Of a stretch of DNA of 64,000 nt, positions 11,741 to 23,375 are shown one piece after another. The notes beneath the pieces were generated by a model. The model ran no database searches. It was not told the DNA's origin and saw nothing but the letters and a program-made list of their open reading frames with translations. The stretch spans positions 41,233,070 through 41,297,069 of the forward strand of contig OX104114.1 of assembly GCA_944474755.1 (NCBI GenBank). The letters run 5' to 3'. Source of the DNA: Limnoperna fortunei (lineage: Eukaryota; Mollusca; Bivalvia; Mytilida; Modiolidae). The position numbers were made by a program, and so were the translations under genes. Within the stretch, counting starts at the first letter, position 1; every line of letters starts with the position of its first letter.

Positions 11741-13060
11741 AGGCTAAGCTTTTCATATCTGCCATGTGGGTAGATAGTTACTAGACAAAGGGTCTCGTAG
11801 AAAACCCAAAAGTGTGACAAAATTAAGTCCACCTTCGCATTTGGGGCGTTTACATAAAAATAAAGACAAGATTATATGACATCGTTAAAAGCCGGGGTGT
11901 TTTTTGTTTGATTGTTTATTAATATTTATCATTCATTTATTAGAATTACCAATGAAAGAAAACAGGTGATAAACCATAAATATAAATAATTTTGTAATAA
12001 AACTATAAATTTGTGTAAGTACTCTCTCTTACCAGATTCGTAGATTATTTTCTGTGCATCTTCAAGTCTCTACAGGTGTAATACGCGATGAAAATTGTAT
12101 ATAATTCGGTTAATTAAGGTCAATCTGGCGGTCTGTTCGAATAATATAATATTGTCCTTAGTAACTACATGTCTTGCACGTTTTCCTTGTTGTTTTTATG
12201 TAAAAGATAACTGGAATTCTCAAAAATATTTGCAACCGATAATGTTAAAAATTATTAGACATAGGAAGTATCCGTGTTACAGTTGAATATGATGTATTAA
12301 TTCTTGAAATTTAACTCTCATTTGTACGCCAATTAACCTTCAAATTTTTTGCTCTGCGTCTTTATTATAAATTGTAGGCAGCACATTTGATAATGTTTGC
12401 CTAAATTCATACCTTATAATTTGTTATAAAAGTTTGACATCACTATATTGACCTACCAAGTAGATGGTTCCGTTTTATACTATTTAATATCGACATAGTA
12501 GGAAATATTTGTAAAAAATCGTGTTCGCTATGTTGTTATTTGTTGATAGGTTCGAACTAATTTGGAGAGCGTTATCGACATATAACACAGATTTCCGCTT
12601 AAGCCCTGCTCTGGGATTGTCTCAATGAGAGCATTTACTCTATGTTTAATTCCTCACTATGGTTTTAAGATGAATTGAAAAGCTACTCCGCTGCTTGTTA
12701 CCTTTTTCCAAGAATTTATACATCTTAGTCCTATTGTATAAACAATTGTAGACTTTTTGTATTCAATGATATACAGACATTAGTTTTAAACAGTTATTGA
12801 AATGCCCCATGTGAAAGTATAAAACTAATCACTAAAGAAATACGTGGCTGTTTTCAATCGTGTCAAGGAACTTTTATTCGTCGTGTCATTATTAAAAGAT
12901 GAGCTGATTTTTGCCGTATCATTTTTTCAGTAAAAGCGTAAAGAAAAATGATTCAAACTCCTAATCAATTGCAATTGGAAGAATAATTTTGGGGTCAGAA
13001 AACAGTTGGATAAATGTCCTTTCGAACAAAATAACTTGATACAGAAATCTATCTAAACTT
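11741..13060. other. No gene recognised
   Basis: AT-rich spacer with no open frame longer than 63 codons and no repeat I can delimit. Confidence 0.5.
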
Positions 13061-13383
13061 AAGTATGTATTTAGTCAAAATCTGAGAAAATATCTATTGA
13101 TACAATCTGTGTAATAAAAAACCTTGTATCATCTATATATGTGATACAAGATGTACTTTTGTCGGAACTACTTCTTGACGTCACAATGAATGGTATAACC
13201 AATGATTCGTTGAATGACTTTCATTCTAGGAATGAAATATGACTTCATAATGCGTGTGACCTTAGGGGCTATATTTTATAAACAAATGCTCGTGGAATGT
13301 TAAATTTTAAATTGTAAGCATTAAGCTTTGTTCTGCTCTTTGTATACTTCTTAATTTTAGATTAACTTATTACAAAAATTTAA

Positions 13384-13515
13384 GTGTAGGTACAACTACC
13401 TGTATCACGTCTCGAAAGTTGCATACATTCCGCATCACAAATCGATAAGGCGCGTCTCGTAGTGATACGAATGTACAAAACTGCCTCGACGTGATACAGG
13501 TAGGTGTACCTACAC
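13384..13515. repeat. 132-bp foldback module
   Basis: Arms of 27 bp start GTGTAGGTACAACTACCTG and pair with the inverted sequence ending CAGGTAGGTGTACCTACAC, with one mismatch. The interior keeps pairing imperfectly (TGCATACATTCCGCATCAC with GTGATACGAATGTACA). A second copy is split between 13869-13897 and 14403-14510. Confidence 0.75.
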
Positions 13516-13897
13516 CTAATGTATGTAATGTATATTTATCTAAAATTAAGTATGTATTTTGTCAAAATCCGAAAAATTAGCGATTGATACAACCCGTGTG
13601 ATACAAAACCTTGTATCATCTATATAGGAGATACACGATGTACTTTTGTCGGAACTACTTCTTGACGACACAATGAATTTTTTAACCAATGATTCGGCGA
13701 TTGACTCTCTTCAATGAATGAAATATGACGTCATAATACGTGTGACGTTAGGGGCTCTATTTTATAAACAAATGGTTCGTTAAATGCTTAATTAAAAATT
13801 TTAAACATTGGTTTTGCTTTGCCTTTTTAGACTTTTTAATTTCAGATAAACTTATTACATACATTTAAGTGTAGGTACAATTACTACTATCTCAACA

Positions 13898-14402
13898 ATA
13901 GTCTGGGATCCTGACTAAATATTCTCAATACCGTAAGCGGACTTCCGGTTCGAATATATAGTCAGGTCACCAGCAATGAATCCGGTGAAAATTTTGACCG
14001 GTTTTGCAACATTCGGAATTATTCAAAATTTACGTCAGTAATAACTGTAACTGACGTAATTCCGATACAAAGCATTATGACGTAACGTCCGGCGTCCGGT
14101 ACTCAAATTTAAATAAAAATACAGTTGATCAAAAGAATGCTAATATAGATTTATGTTTGATTTCGGAAATAACTCTAAGGGAATGGTTCGTTTAACTCGG
14201 AAGCCATAAACCAAGAGCAGGTAGCTACATTTTGTACTTTATTTAAATTGTATTCTGATATAAATTTCCAACGCGCGAAAAGCTATCTAAAACATAGCGG
14301 TTTAACAGCCAATCAAACTGGATAGTAAACTGGTGGTGACCTGGGGTTATATTTGAAAGTGAAGCTTGCGTAAATGAAAAAATTTGCAACAGAGAACCAG
14401 GT
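13898..14402. mobile_element. 505-bp insertion with 10-bp target duplication
   Basis: TATCTCAACA occurs at 13888-13897 and 14403-14412, and removing the block between them restores the neighbouring 487-bp repeat. Each end holds a subterminal hairpin: CCTGACTAAATATT pairs with AATATATAGTCAGG on the left, and CCTGGGG...GAACCAGG on the right. CAGGTCACCA near 13963 is inverted as TGGTGACCTG near 14334. No coding capacity. The 9-10 bp duplication and hairpin ends resemble the nested element at 24.0 kb, which suggests one superfamily (MULE-like, inferred). Confidence 0.7.
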
Positions 14403-14526
14403 TATCTCAACAGTTGCATACATTTCGCATCACAACTCGACGCTGCGCGTCTCATAGTGATACAAATGTACACAACTGTCTCAACGTGATACAGGTAGTT
14501 GTACCTACACACAAGGTATGTAATGT

Positions 14527-15148
14527 CAGCATTACGGCATATGAATACACGTTGGATAATGATTTATATTTATTCATGGTAAAAATCTCTTGCCGCGCGT
14601 CTTCCTTTCTATTTCCTGATCGAAAGAAACAATGCATAAAGTAATATAGATTGATGGAATGTTTTATTAACGTCATTTGAGCACTATGTCAAGTATTGTG
14701 ACTGCCATCAGAAAAAGTACAGAGTAATGGGTAGGTCTACAATAAGCATACTCTTTTCGACATAGCGTGGAACTCTCCAAACACGTTGCTCACTAAAATA
14801 CGCAAAATGAGTGAGAAATACTTGAATAGATATAAATGATTCAATCCTGGAGGTTAATAAATTACACATAAGACACGTATTACATTTACATTTATAAACG
14901 AACAAGAAAGTTTCTTAGAGATAGGCGTGAAATTTTACTTAATATTGATCAAATGGTGTTCGTTTGGGAAACATCTGCAACGTCGACGGCCCTTGCAATT
15001 AGCATGTCCTATGTTTTCCTTAGGGCTTGTGGGGTTGGGGGAATGAGGGATGGACATATAACACTGGTATAACTTTTTTTAGTTTGTATCTTTCCATACT
15101 TTAAATATTGATTGTATTCTTGACATATTTTAGATATCACATCACACG
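14527..15148. other. 5' flank of the Mab-21-like gene
   Basis: No coding sequence. TTGACATATTTTAG ends at 15133, only 15 bases before the ATG at 15149, and looks like a splice acceptor. The gene probably has a non-coding first exon upstream that I cannot place. Confidence 0.45.
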
Positions 15149-17389
15149 ATGGAAAAAGTGAATGCACATTCAATACTACTGTCCAGGACACTGGACTCCA
15201 TGGAGCTATCCGACGACCACATTCGAGCAAAAATATCCAAGTTTTCCAGATTAGAAGTCCTGGCGAATGCCGTAGATTTTCAACCAGATCACCAAAATAC
15301 GATTTTGACCGGAAGTACAATAGACGGTATCTGCTGGAAAGGATACATGACAGATATAGATACTATGTTACGTTTCTCTTACATCACTGTTACAGAAAAA
15401 GGCCAGGACGCAAATATGGCTGAACATTATATTTTTGAAATCGCGGATGAAAATACACACCCTGGTTATACGAAACTGAAACTCATCAAAGAAGGTTCTT
15501 CGACCGAATGCAATATTTTTTCTCTCTCACCAAGAGGAACAAGAGGGTACTGCTATGAGGAGGAAGGTAACCTTTACCTGTCTTCATACAAGTTTAAATC
15601 GGCTTTTAACAGGTACCAAGTCATTCCAGAACGTACTGCCTGGGTAATGCAAAGTTCATACAACTATGCGGTCACTTTCCCGGACGATGAAGAAATCCTG
15701 GAGCACGGACCGTCACTTTGTTTTGCCGATGAAACAAAGGAAGAGCTGCTGCATGATTCAGTACCTTGTTTCCATTGTCAAAAATGGCCCAGTCAAGCGT
15801 ACGAGTGGATCACACGAAGTCCCAGATATTGGCCACCTCAGAGTGTTGTTGACAGGATTTCAGCAGAAGGATGCGAAGTAGTTCCGGTTGGTTTTATTAG
15901 AAGCGAGTCACGGCATTTAGAATGGAGATTGTCATTTGCTTTAGTTGAACGTCAACTGCTATCCTCATTTAATAACACTCAGCATAAATGTTACTCTCTC
16001 TTAAAAATGATTTTGAAGGATGTCGTAGAAGCCGAAATGCCAAATGTCTTATCGTCGTTCCAAATGAAAAATGCGCTGCTGTGGACTATAGAGAAGTCTA
16101 ACCCGAGCCTCTGGTGCGAAGATAGGCTTATAGAGGCTTTCATGGCATGTCTTAAAACAATGCATGGATTTATCATAAATGGTACAGCACCTGGGTACTT
16201 CATTCCAAAGAACAACGTGCTGGATGGGAAAATTAAGACAAATGAAAAAGAGCGATTAATAGAGTTGTTTGACAGATTTCTCAAACAAGGATGGAAATGT
16301 TTACTCAATTGCAAGTCTCTGACAACTGATCCAGATCTGCAGACGTTATTACAAAAATATGAAGAATCTTCTCTTGATAGTGTTCTGACAGGAATAAGAG
16401 TTACTGATACAAAATCCATCTGGTTTCAACACGACCTTCAACTCTTTCCAAGATATGAAGGCGCCCGTTTGGAAATCATGACCTTGGTTGCACCTCAACC
16501 AGATGATTTGTCAACAGCAATTATCAGACACCATACGATGTTGCAGCAACTAGAGGATCGATCAGTGGATGAGTTTTATAGAAACGTCTTACGACCAATC
16601 GTCGCTGCTGTCCAGTCAAGCTTGGGGTCGCATCTTTACTCTTTATATGTTGAAAACAACGGAAGCTCTGTAGTTTTGACAGACGAACTTCTTCAAACTG
16701 CTGAAAACTATCTAAAACTGGGGATGAATTCCGATGCTGCTGCTGGAAAACTGAAGTATGCAACTTATTTATACATGACCGGCAATGTCCAGAAATGTCA
16801 GCAGATGGCAACCACAGTTTTGAAAAACGATCACTTATTATCGTCACACGTACCGCATTTTTTGCCATCGAAATTTGGTCCCACCGCAAAGGAAGTAAAT
16901 GATTACGAGAAATTTATCAGGCAAAGTGATTCAAGTTTAGAAAGTCGATTTTTATCTTCCCTTTGCCAAGCAGTGTTATTTCTACCAACAGAAATCAGAT
17001 TAGCGCCACCAGCCGTAAAGTTTCAACTTCAGACGCCACTACCTGATGCATTGAAGTACACGTCATGGCTTGGCTGGGGTATATATGATCCAATCATATT
17101 CGCTTACTACCTAACCTTCCTTTGCGAAGTAAAGGCAGGAAGATTATCTGATGCTGAAAGTGCACTGAAGTCAATTGAGCAGATGATTCTTTACAAAAAT
17201 GTTGGCTATGAAGTTTCGGCGCTGAATATTTTAGGATATTCGTATGTATCTATGAACCAAGTGGAAAGAGGAGTGCCATTTTTACTTCAAGCAATGGAAA
17301 AATCTATTTCGCCAAATTCTGCTGTATGGCAAATGGGACACGCAATGTCGGATATTTTAAATGGACCTTTTGCAAAATCGAAAATGTGA
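15149..17389 (+). CDS. Mab-21 / cGAS-like receptor (cGLR) family protein
   Basis: A 746-residue single coding exon. The nucleotidyltransferase signature is intact: G55-S56 in LTGSTIDG, followed by D69-I-D71 in YMTDIDTML, matching the G-S-x(n)-[D/E]-h-[D/E] pattern of cGAS and Mab-21 enzymes. The Mab-21 helical hallmark HLEWRLSFALVERQLL with CYSLLKMILKD downstream lies at about 254-291. A C-x2-C (VPCFHCQKW, about 210) precedes it. Residues about 500-740 are helical, and the last 70 (ALNILGYSYVSMNQVERG) look like tetratricopeptide-type repeats. Length and layout fit the large bivalve Mab-21/cGLR expansion, whose studied members make cyclic dinucleotides on sensing nucleic acid. Activity here is inference from retained catalytic residues. 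Start chosen at the first ATG after a likely splice acceptor at 15133. ATTAAA at 17434 may serve in polyadenylation. Confidence 0.85.
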   Translation: MEKVNAHSILLSRTLDSMELSDDHIRAKISKFSRLEVLANAVDFQPDHQNTILTGSTIDGICWKGYMTDIDTMLRFSYITVTEKGQDANMAEHYIFEIADENTHPGYTKLKLIKEGSSTECNIFSLSPRGTRGYCYEEEGNLYLSSYKFKSAFNRYQVIPERTAWVMQSSYNYAVTFPDDEEILEHGPSLCFADETKEELLHDSVPCFHCQKWPSQAYEWITRSPRYWPPQSVVDRISAEGCEVVPVGFIRSESRHLEWRLSFALVERQLLSSFNNTQHKCYSLLKMILKDVVEAEMPNVLSSFQMKNALLWTIEKSNPSLWCEDRLIEAFMACLKTMHGFIINGTAPGYFIPKNNVLDGKIKTNEKERLIELFDRFLKQGWKCLLNCKSLTTDPDLQTLLQKYEESSLDSVLTGIRVTDTKSIWFQHDLQLFPRYEGARLEIMTLVAPQPDDLSTAIIRHHTMLQQLEDRSVDEFYRNVLRPIVAAVQSSLGSHLYSLYVENNGSSVVLTDELLQTAENYLKLGMNSDAAAGKLKYATYLYMTGNVQKCQQMATTVLKNDHLLSSHVPHFLPSKFGPTAKEVNDYEKFIRQSDSSLESRFLSSLCQAVLFLPTEIRLAPPAVKFQLQTPLPDALKYTSWLGWGIYDPIIFAYYLTFLCEVKAGRLSDAESALKSIEQMILYKNVGYEVSALNILGYSYVSMNQVERGVPFLLQAMEKSISPNSAVWQMGHAMSDILNGPFAKSKM

Positions 17390-18690
17390 ATGGAAAAGAA
17401 ACACTTAAACTGTTTATCGTAGTGTCCTTAAAAATTAAATTAACAAATGCTAAATATCTTTTGGCAGGTTATTACTTAGTATACCTAATTCATTACATTT
17501 AATTTTCATGCCTAGGCAATCAATATATAGAGATGATACATCAAGCACGTCCAACTTGTCATTTACATGTTTTTCAACCTCGACAATTGAACATTTTCAA
17601 CATATTTCTATAACAAACGTGATGACTGCGTTTCTGAAAAAACACAATATGGCCATTTTTTTGTTTGAAGATTTTGGATAGTGTATTGAGTTCTTAACAT
17701 CTTTTTCTGTATTAAACACTATTAAAATTATATACTATTGGAGTAAATACATGAAGTAATGATGTTTTTGTTTACGCCAGAGTACATGTATATTAAATGA
17801 CAAGAAATTTTAAACCATTGGCTAGATTTATAAAGAAATCGGGACTTTAAATATTTTAGCTTTATTGTTAACCTTCCAACTTCGTCGATCACGTGAGACA
17901 ATGGGGACAAAGCTATATAAATACATTGTTTTGTATGAAGAGATTTATCATATGATTACACACCGTTTTAAAGGGATGTATAAATGTATATACAAGACCA
18001 ATTCACGCACAAATAAAATTCTGAAAGACTTTTCTGATACGTTTTGTATCACAAATGTGTCCTGGCGCTGAATGTGTGTGTCATTTGTCAATTTTACTAT
18101 GTCAGGTGGTAAGAATTTTCAGTCCCACCCTCACCTTGGGACGAATGACCATTTTCGTTGTGCCGAGTTGAATAAATATAGTTTACGCATATCCATGAAT
18201 TTGGTGAACCGGTAAAAGCGGTCTCAACAAAATTATTATTATATCACAAGTCAAATTTAAATTGTCATTTTCATATCGCATCAAAAATCGACAGAACTAT
18301 AAGAGAAACAGTTTGTTTTTTTAAGGATACACCCGGTACACGTATGTAACAAGTGTATCCTTTGATTATATTTACAACACAGTGACAATACAACGGGACA
18401 ATGCAAAATTATTGCAATTAAAATATTGCAAGGTTTTTTGGTCTGTTAAACCCGAGAAAATAGAATATTTTAGCATTTTATTCGGCTTTGGGATTTTTTT
18501 AATGTTTAATTTTCCTTAAACGAAACAAAAACAAATAACAAAAGAAACATATATTAACATCATGCTAATACACAAATATTACAACTAGACAAGTATATTT
18601 AGAATATGTACAGCTGTTTCAGTTGGACCCGCAATTTTCTGATTGTTTTAATAGATGTTTCTAATAGATATATCTTTAATGTCATATAAA
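17390..18690. other. Spacer with small hairpin
   Basis: No gene seen. AAGGATACAC at 18323-18332 pairs with GTGTATCCTT at 18353-18362 (10-bp perfect stem). An AATAAA lies near 18170. The 68-codon frame at 17865 has no motif. Confidence 0.4.
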
Positions 18691-19152
18691 CCAAATAATG
18701 ACAATGTCAATGCAGAACTTCCCGGTTTATGATTCTCCAATTTTGCCACAAAATAGACAATTTCAGCTATGTCCGACAATGCAACAACAACAGATTCAAA
18801 ACCCAAACTTTATAAATGTGTCCCCATCATCTTCCACGTATGAAATTTTACCAATTAAGCACCCCTCAAAACCAATGTCTGCAACCTGTCATGAATTCAA
18901 CTGTGAATCAAGATCCAAATAACAAAATAGATGTGCTGGTACAGAAGGTAGAGGTGTTTTTGAAAAACTCTCACGGCTTGACATCTTAACAGAAAAACTT
19001 GATGAATTTGATAAAACAATGAAAAGTGTTTTGAAAAAAGTAGAGTCTGTGGACAAAAGAGTAGACGAAGTAGAAAAGGTATGAGCTTCATGAACATTGA
19101 ATTTGAACCAAACAAAGAGAAGGTCGAAAAAATAAACAAATAAATACGTGAC

Positions 19153-19719
19153 GTGAAAACAGGGAATAGCACGAACGAAGCACTTTTGCGATTACAAAAT
19201 GATTTACACGACCTCTACGAAAGACACATTGATTTACAAACAAGATCGATGCGTGAAAATCTTATATTCACGGGAATACCGATAGTAAGTCATGATGAAG
19301 AGTCTGATGAAACTGAACGAATTTTAGACGACTTTTTCAAAACGGAACTAAAAATTGAAGAACGTGTGCAATACTACCGTGCACATCGATTTGGCAAGGA
19401 ACACGCAGAGAGAAACCATGATGGAACAGTTAAATTTTCAACGAAACCGATTGTATGTCGCTTCGTCAACTTTAAGGAGCGAGAAAAGGTGAGGAGAAAC
19501 GCGAGTGAACTAAAAGGAACTACTTTCGGAATAAGAGAACAATTTCCAAAAGAGATCAATGACAGGAGAAAAGCTCTTTGGCCACATTTCCAAGAAGCCA
19601 AAAAACAGAAACAAAAGGCATACTTTAAAAGGGACCGGTTGTTTATCAACGGGACAGTTTTTTCCTTCTCAAAAAGACGAAATGGAAATAAACAGATCCG
19701 AAGACGGCCAACTGTATGA
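19153..19719 (+). pseudogene. LINE ORF1p-like RNA-binding fragment
   Basis: 188 codons with the pattern RSMRENLIFTGIP (start of the RRM-like domain of L1-type ORF1 proteins) and then FxTELKIEERVQYYRAHRFG. KPIVCRFVNFKEREKVRRNA and FGIREQFPKEINDRRKALWP follow, typical of the C-terminal domain. The upstream part of ORF1 (coiled coil, 18920-19140) is in the same region but separated by stops. In L1 elements this protein coats the element RNA. Not functional as it stands. Confidence 0.75.
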
Positions 19720-19867
19720 ACGACAGGGTGCTCGACCGAAAACGAATCTTAGAGGTTTTGAAAAACCCCGGTGGGACCCCCGCACACATAGACGTAAATA
19801 GGAACACCGTGGAGGAAATAATACAATTAACGACCAACTAAATAGGACAGACGACTTTCACAGTGAT

Positions 19868-20850
19868 TACGAACTCCCAAATCCTTTGTCAATTGTAAAT
19901 AAAGACAACATTAAAATTTTGTCATTAAATGTATGTGGTATCAAAACAAAAATCCTATATCCAGAATTAAAATCTTTGTTGTTACAATACGATATTGTTT
20001 GTTTCTCCGAAACAAAATTAGATGACCTTGATAATATATTGAGTGTGAAGATTATATTTTTCATTTCAAAAACAGAAAGAAATTGTCAAATCATAAATCC
20101 GGTGGCAAAATATATCAAATTGATTGAGACTAATTGTCCGTTTGTTTTATGGTTCACATTTGATAAAACTGTTTTTAATAGCCCGCAAAATGTTATTTTG
20201 GTACTGTTTATATTCCACTTGTAAAATACAGTTTATTCATCAGAAGATGCATTTGATGAAATTGAGGTTGAATTGCAATCGCTCTGTAATCTATCAAACT
20301 ATGTAATTTTGACCGGAGATTTTAATAGTCGAATCGGAAACATACCCGACTTCTATGAAAATATTGAAAATGATAAGTATATTGATAATTTTATTGACAA
20401 ATATGAAGTAAATAACATTTATCACACTTGATAATCTAGCTATTCCTAGGTAAAGAAATAGCACTGATGATGTTGTAAATGTGTATGGTTTGTTTTCTAC
20501 CAGAAAACAAATAGAGTTTTGTTAAAACAAAAATAATGTGGGCCTACATGTAAAAATTGTAGTGTTGTTGAATATTTTATCAGCAGTAAAACGTTTTTAC
20601 AGTACATTGAAACTCTCGACATTCATGATTTTGGAAAGCTTTATTCAGATGTACATTGCCCAGTCTCACTAGAAATTATAAATTATCAAAAGCTAGAAGA
20701 AACAGAAGTTACTGAAACTAATATAAATGATGTATTAAAGATTAGACAGTGGAGTCACAAAAAAGTTGACGAATTTAGACAAAATATTGCTAATGAGATA
20801 ATCGTCTCTGTGAATTTTCATTTAGTAAATTGCTATGAATGATTTGGAAA
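19868..20850 (+). pseudogene. LINE endonuclease domain remains
   Basis: NIKILSLNVCGIKTK opens an APE-type endonuclease at about 19909. DIVCFSETKLDD follows at about 19990, ILTGDFNSRIGN at about 20305 (the conserved GDFN motif), and YSDVHCPVSLEI at about 20645 (the conserved SDH-P region). The pieces lie in more than one frame with stops between them. Confidence 0.75.
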
Positions 20851-20889
20851 ACATTACAAGAGAAAAAGTAAATAATATTGTCATGGATG

Positions 20890-21360
20890 TATGTAATATT
20901 GTCACGTACTGTGTCGTGATCTCTGAGTTCGTACCAGAGTATATCTCTGGATATTGGAATATGCCCGCTTCGGCAATTTACCCGATTTAATTCAGAGGTA
21001 GCGTTGCGATTTCTGAGTGTTTAGCCTTTAGAGTGACAGTTGCACTTAACTGAACGTTTTCTTGCTTGCTAGTGGTCCGTAGCATGCGCACAAATTATAA
21101 GTGCACTATGTACCCGTGCACTATCTATCCGTTGCTCACTCAATCCGTGCACTATTTATCCTGTGCACTACTTATCCCGTGCACTAACTATCTCGTGCAC
21201 TATTTATCATGTGCACTCTCTACCTCGTGCACAATTAACCAGTGCACTATTTATCCTGTGCACTATCTACCCGTGCACAATTAACCAGTGCACTATATAT
21301 CCTGTGCACTATCTACCCGTGCACAATTAACCAGTGCACAGTACCCCTGCGAACCTTATA
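20890..21360. repeat. GTGCAC-based tandem repeat block inside the LINE
   Basis: About 20 copies of GTGCAC spaced roughly 14-16 bp apart between about 21100 and 21340 (units such as GTGCACTATTTATCCT and GTGCACAATTAACCA). A higher-order period of about 46 bp appears in the last part (GTGCACTATCTACCC then GTGCACAATTAACCA). GTGCAC is itself a palindrome. The block sits where the LINE reverse transcriptase should be. Confidence 0.75.
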
Positions 21361-21668
21361 AGCAGATAACTATTGACGAATCTAACTCGAGGTTACCTCT
21401 TATTCTCTTTTCTGTCTCTGCACTCAATCACCGTCTTCTATAAGTTAACACAGGTAGTACCAATGGAGAACTAATCTCAAACGACAAGATCAAAAAGACC
21501 AGCCCAAAAGACCTCAATACTAGCGCTGCAGCGGTTTATATACCCAACTTTGGACTATACCATTATGCTAGGGTGATACCAAATTACAGAGTCACTGAAA
21601 TGTTTTACAACAATAACTTAAATAATAAAGCGCCTAAATGACCGTTACCATAGAGTCTGAACTATTGC

Positions 21669-22510
21669 GTGTTTGCACCGCAATCTATCCGAATTGTACA
21701 CAAGGTTCCGGTTACTAAATATAACCTATTGGAATGTAAATATGCCAACAACGAAAGTAGTTATGTGCGTGCATTAATGAGTAATAAAGCCGGACTGGAT
21801 TGTGTATACGGAGAACTGGGTCGATATCCTTTATCAGTTACAATAAAATTAAAGATGATCAAATATTGGTGTCGTCTTATCCACGGTAAAGAAAATAAGT
21901 TATCTTCAGTACTTTATAAGCTTTTATACATTAATTTTAACAATTATGGTTTTACTAGTAAATGGATGACTTTTTTGAAAAACATATTTGATCATTCCGG
22001 AATGTTAAACATTCGGCAAGACCAAAATGCTGATATTGAAAACTGGTTAATTAATAGCATCGAATTCAGATTAAAAGACCAATTTTTACAAGAATGGTCT
22101 TCGTGTATAAATAATTCCTCAAAAGGCTTATGTTATAGAATGTTTAGAAATGAACTAAAATTTGAACCTTATTTATCGTAAGGTTGCTGAACTACAGTTT
22201 TGCAATAACGTTTTCCAAGTTTAGGTCAGGAAATCATAGACTCCCAGTAGAAACTGGGAGATGGCAGAATGTTTCTAGAAACGAAAGATACTGTCACCTA
22301 TGTGGTTGTCTCGACGTAGGCGATGTATATCACTATATAATGATTTGTAACTTTTTTAAATTAGAGAGAAAAAATATCTACCTCAATACTGTAACACTTC
22401 AGGCAATAATGTTTTAAAATACAATAAGTTATTTTCCTTGAAAAATGTAATGGAATTAGAGAAATTGTGTAGATTTATTAAAGTTATAAATGTGAAAGTC
22501 TACCCTCCTG
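21669..22510 (+). pseudogene. LINE ORF2 C-terminal region
   Basis: VYGELGRYPLSVTIKLKMIKY at about 21805 is the conserved tract found after the RT in this LINE group. Next come WMTFLKNIFDHSGML and, across a stop/frameshift near 22181, HRLPVETGRWQN and a C-x2-C...H-x4-C finger (YCHLCGCLDVGDVYHYIMIC). The frame ends near 22515. The first half is one 170-codon open frame, but it has no start context and lacks the catalytic core. Confidence 0.75.
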
Positions 22511-22563
22511 GTTAATGTATTAACATATGTAATTAACACATGTGCACTTAATTTATATTATTT

Positions 22564-22671
22564 ATAGGATAATTAATTGGGCGGAGTTCCACGCACGAGT
22601 TTAATCAGATGCGTTGTGCGGCACTCGTGATCATATTTTGGATATTCACGATGCCCAATTGATTATCCTAT
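22564..22671. mobile_element. 108-bp MITE-like inverted repeat
   Basis: ATAGGATAATTAATTGGGC (22564-22582) is inverted at 22653-22671 with one mismatch. The AT-rich flanks extend the symmetry loosely. No clear target duplication could be fixed. It lies directly after the LINE stop. Confidence 0.6.
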
Positions 22672-22952
22672 TTATTATATAGATCAAAATTGTTTTCGTA
22701 AAATTTTCATGATTAATTCTAAATTTTATGAACGGCGGATGAATATCTGTATCACAAAACCATTGTGACGTTTTGGCGGGAAAAAACCCGAGAGTGAAAA
22801 TAAACGATAATTTTCACATGTGATTTACCTTGATTTCTGTCACTCGGAAAATTCGATATTTCATCTCTATCTATATAATAAATTATTTATATTGTTATCA
22901 TTTATTTGTATATTACCTTCTCTGTAACTATGTATTATGGTTTATGAGAATA

Positions 22953-22974
22953 AACTTCACTTCACTTCACTTCA
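22953..22974. repeat. (CACTT)n microsatellite
   Basis: About four to five CACTT units, probably the degenerate tail of the upstream LINE or of a small insertion. Confidence 0.7.
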
Positions 22975-23375
22975 CAATACTTCATTGATCAGTGAAATTT
23001 TTATATCTAGCGCTTTCTATTTCAAGACTGTGGTCAGCTATTCGAAATTTTGTGATGAATTTGCCACTTCAAAGTTAGATTCGGATAAATAAAATTCTTT
23101 GCCTTAGTTATTCTTCAAAAAATTTATAAAGAAAGATTTTATTTTGATCTTTAATTGACAAAGCGGTAGGGGTGAAACGATACAGTTACTCAACGATACG
23201 ATACATATCGTAGAATTTCTCAACGATACTATTACTTACGATACGATACGATACATTCGATCGTTATATACATATTCATTGATTTTTGTGAAACGTATTC
23301 ATATTGAGATCTATAGATTGCCGGCGGAACTTTTAATTTCATCACGGCACTACCATCGGCAATCACGTTTTCCTC

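Larger units (their letters stand above)
13061..14526. repeat. Two-copy tandem repeat, 487-bp unit, second copy interrupted
   Basis: Copy 1 runs 13061-13547 and copy 2 starts at 13548 with the same AAGTATGTATTT. It follows copy 1 (CCTTGTATCATCTATAT, TGTACTTTTGTCGGAACTAC, AATGAAATATGA, GGGGCTATATTTTATAAACAAATG with small changes) to 13897. It then resumes at 14403 after a 505-bp insertion and ends near 14526. Each unit ends in a foldback module. Confidence 0.8.
18698..22510 (+). mobile_element. Decayed L1/Tx1-like LINE
   Basis: In order: a Q-rich N-terminus (18698-18922), coiled coil (about 18950-19080), ORF1 RNA-binding core (19153-19719), endonuclease remains (19868-20830), a foreign tandem-repeat block (20890-21360), and the ORF2 C-terminus (21669-22510). 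The reverse-transcriptase palm is missing. The frame is broken by stops and shifts throughout, so this copy is dead. It is followed by a foldback element and a (CACTT)n tract. Confidence 0.8.
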
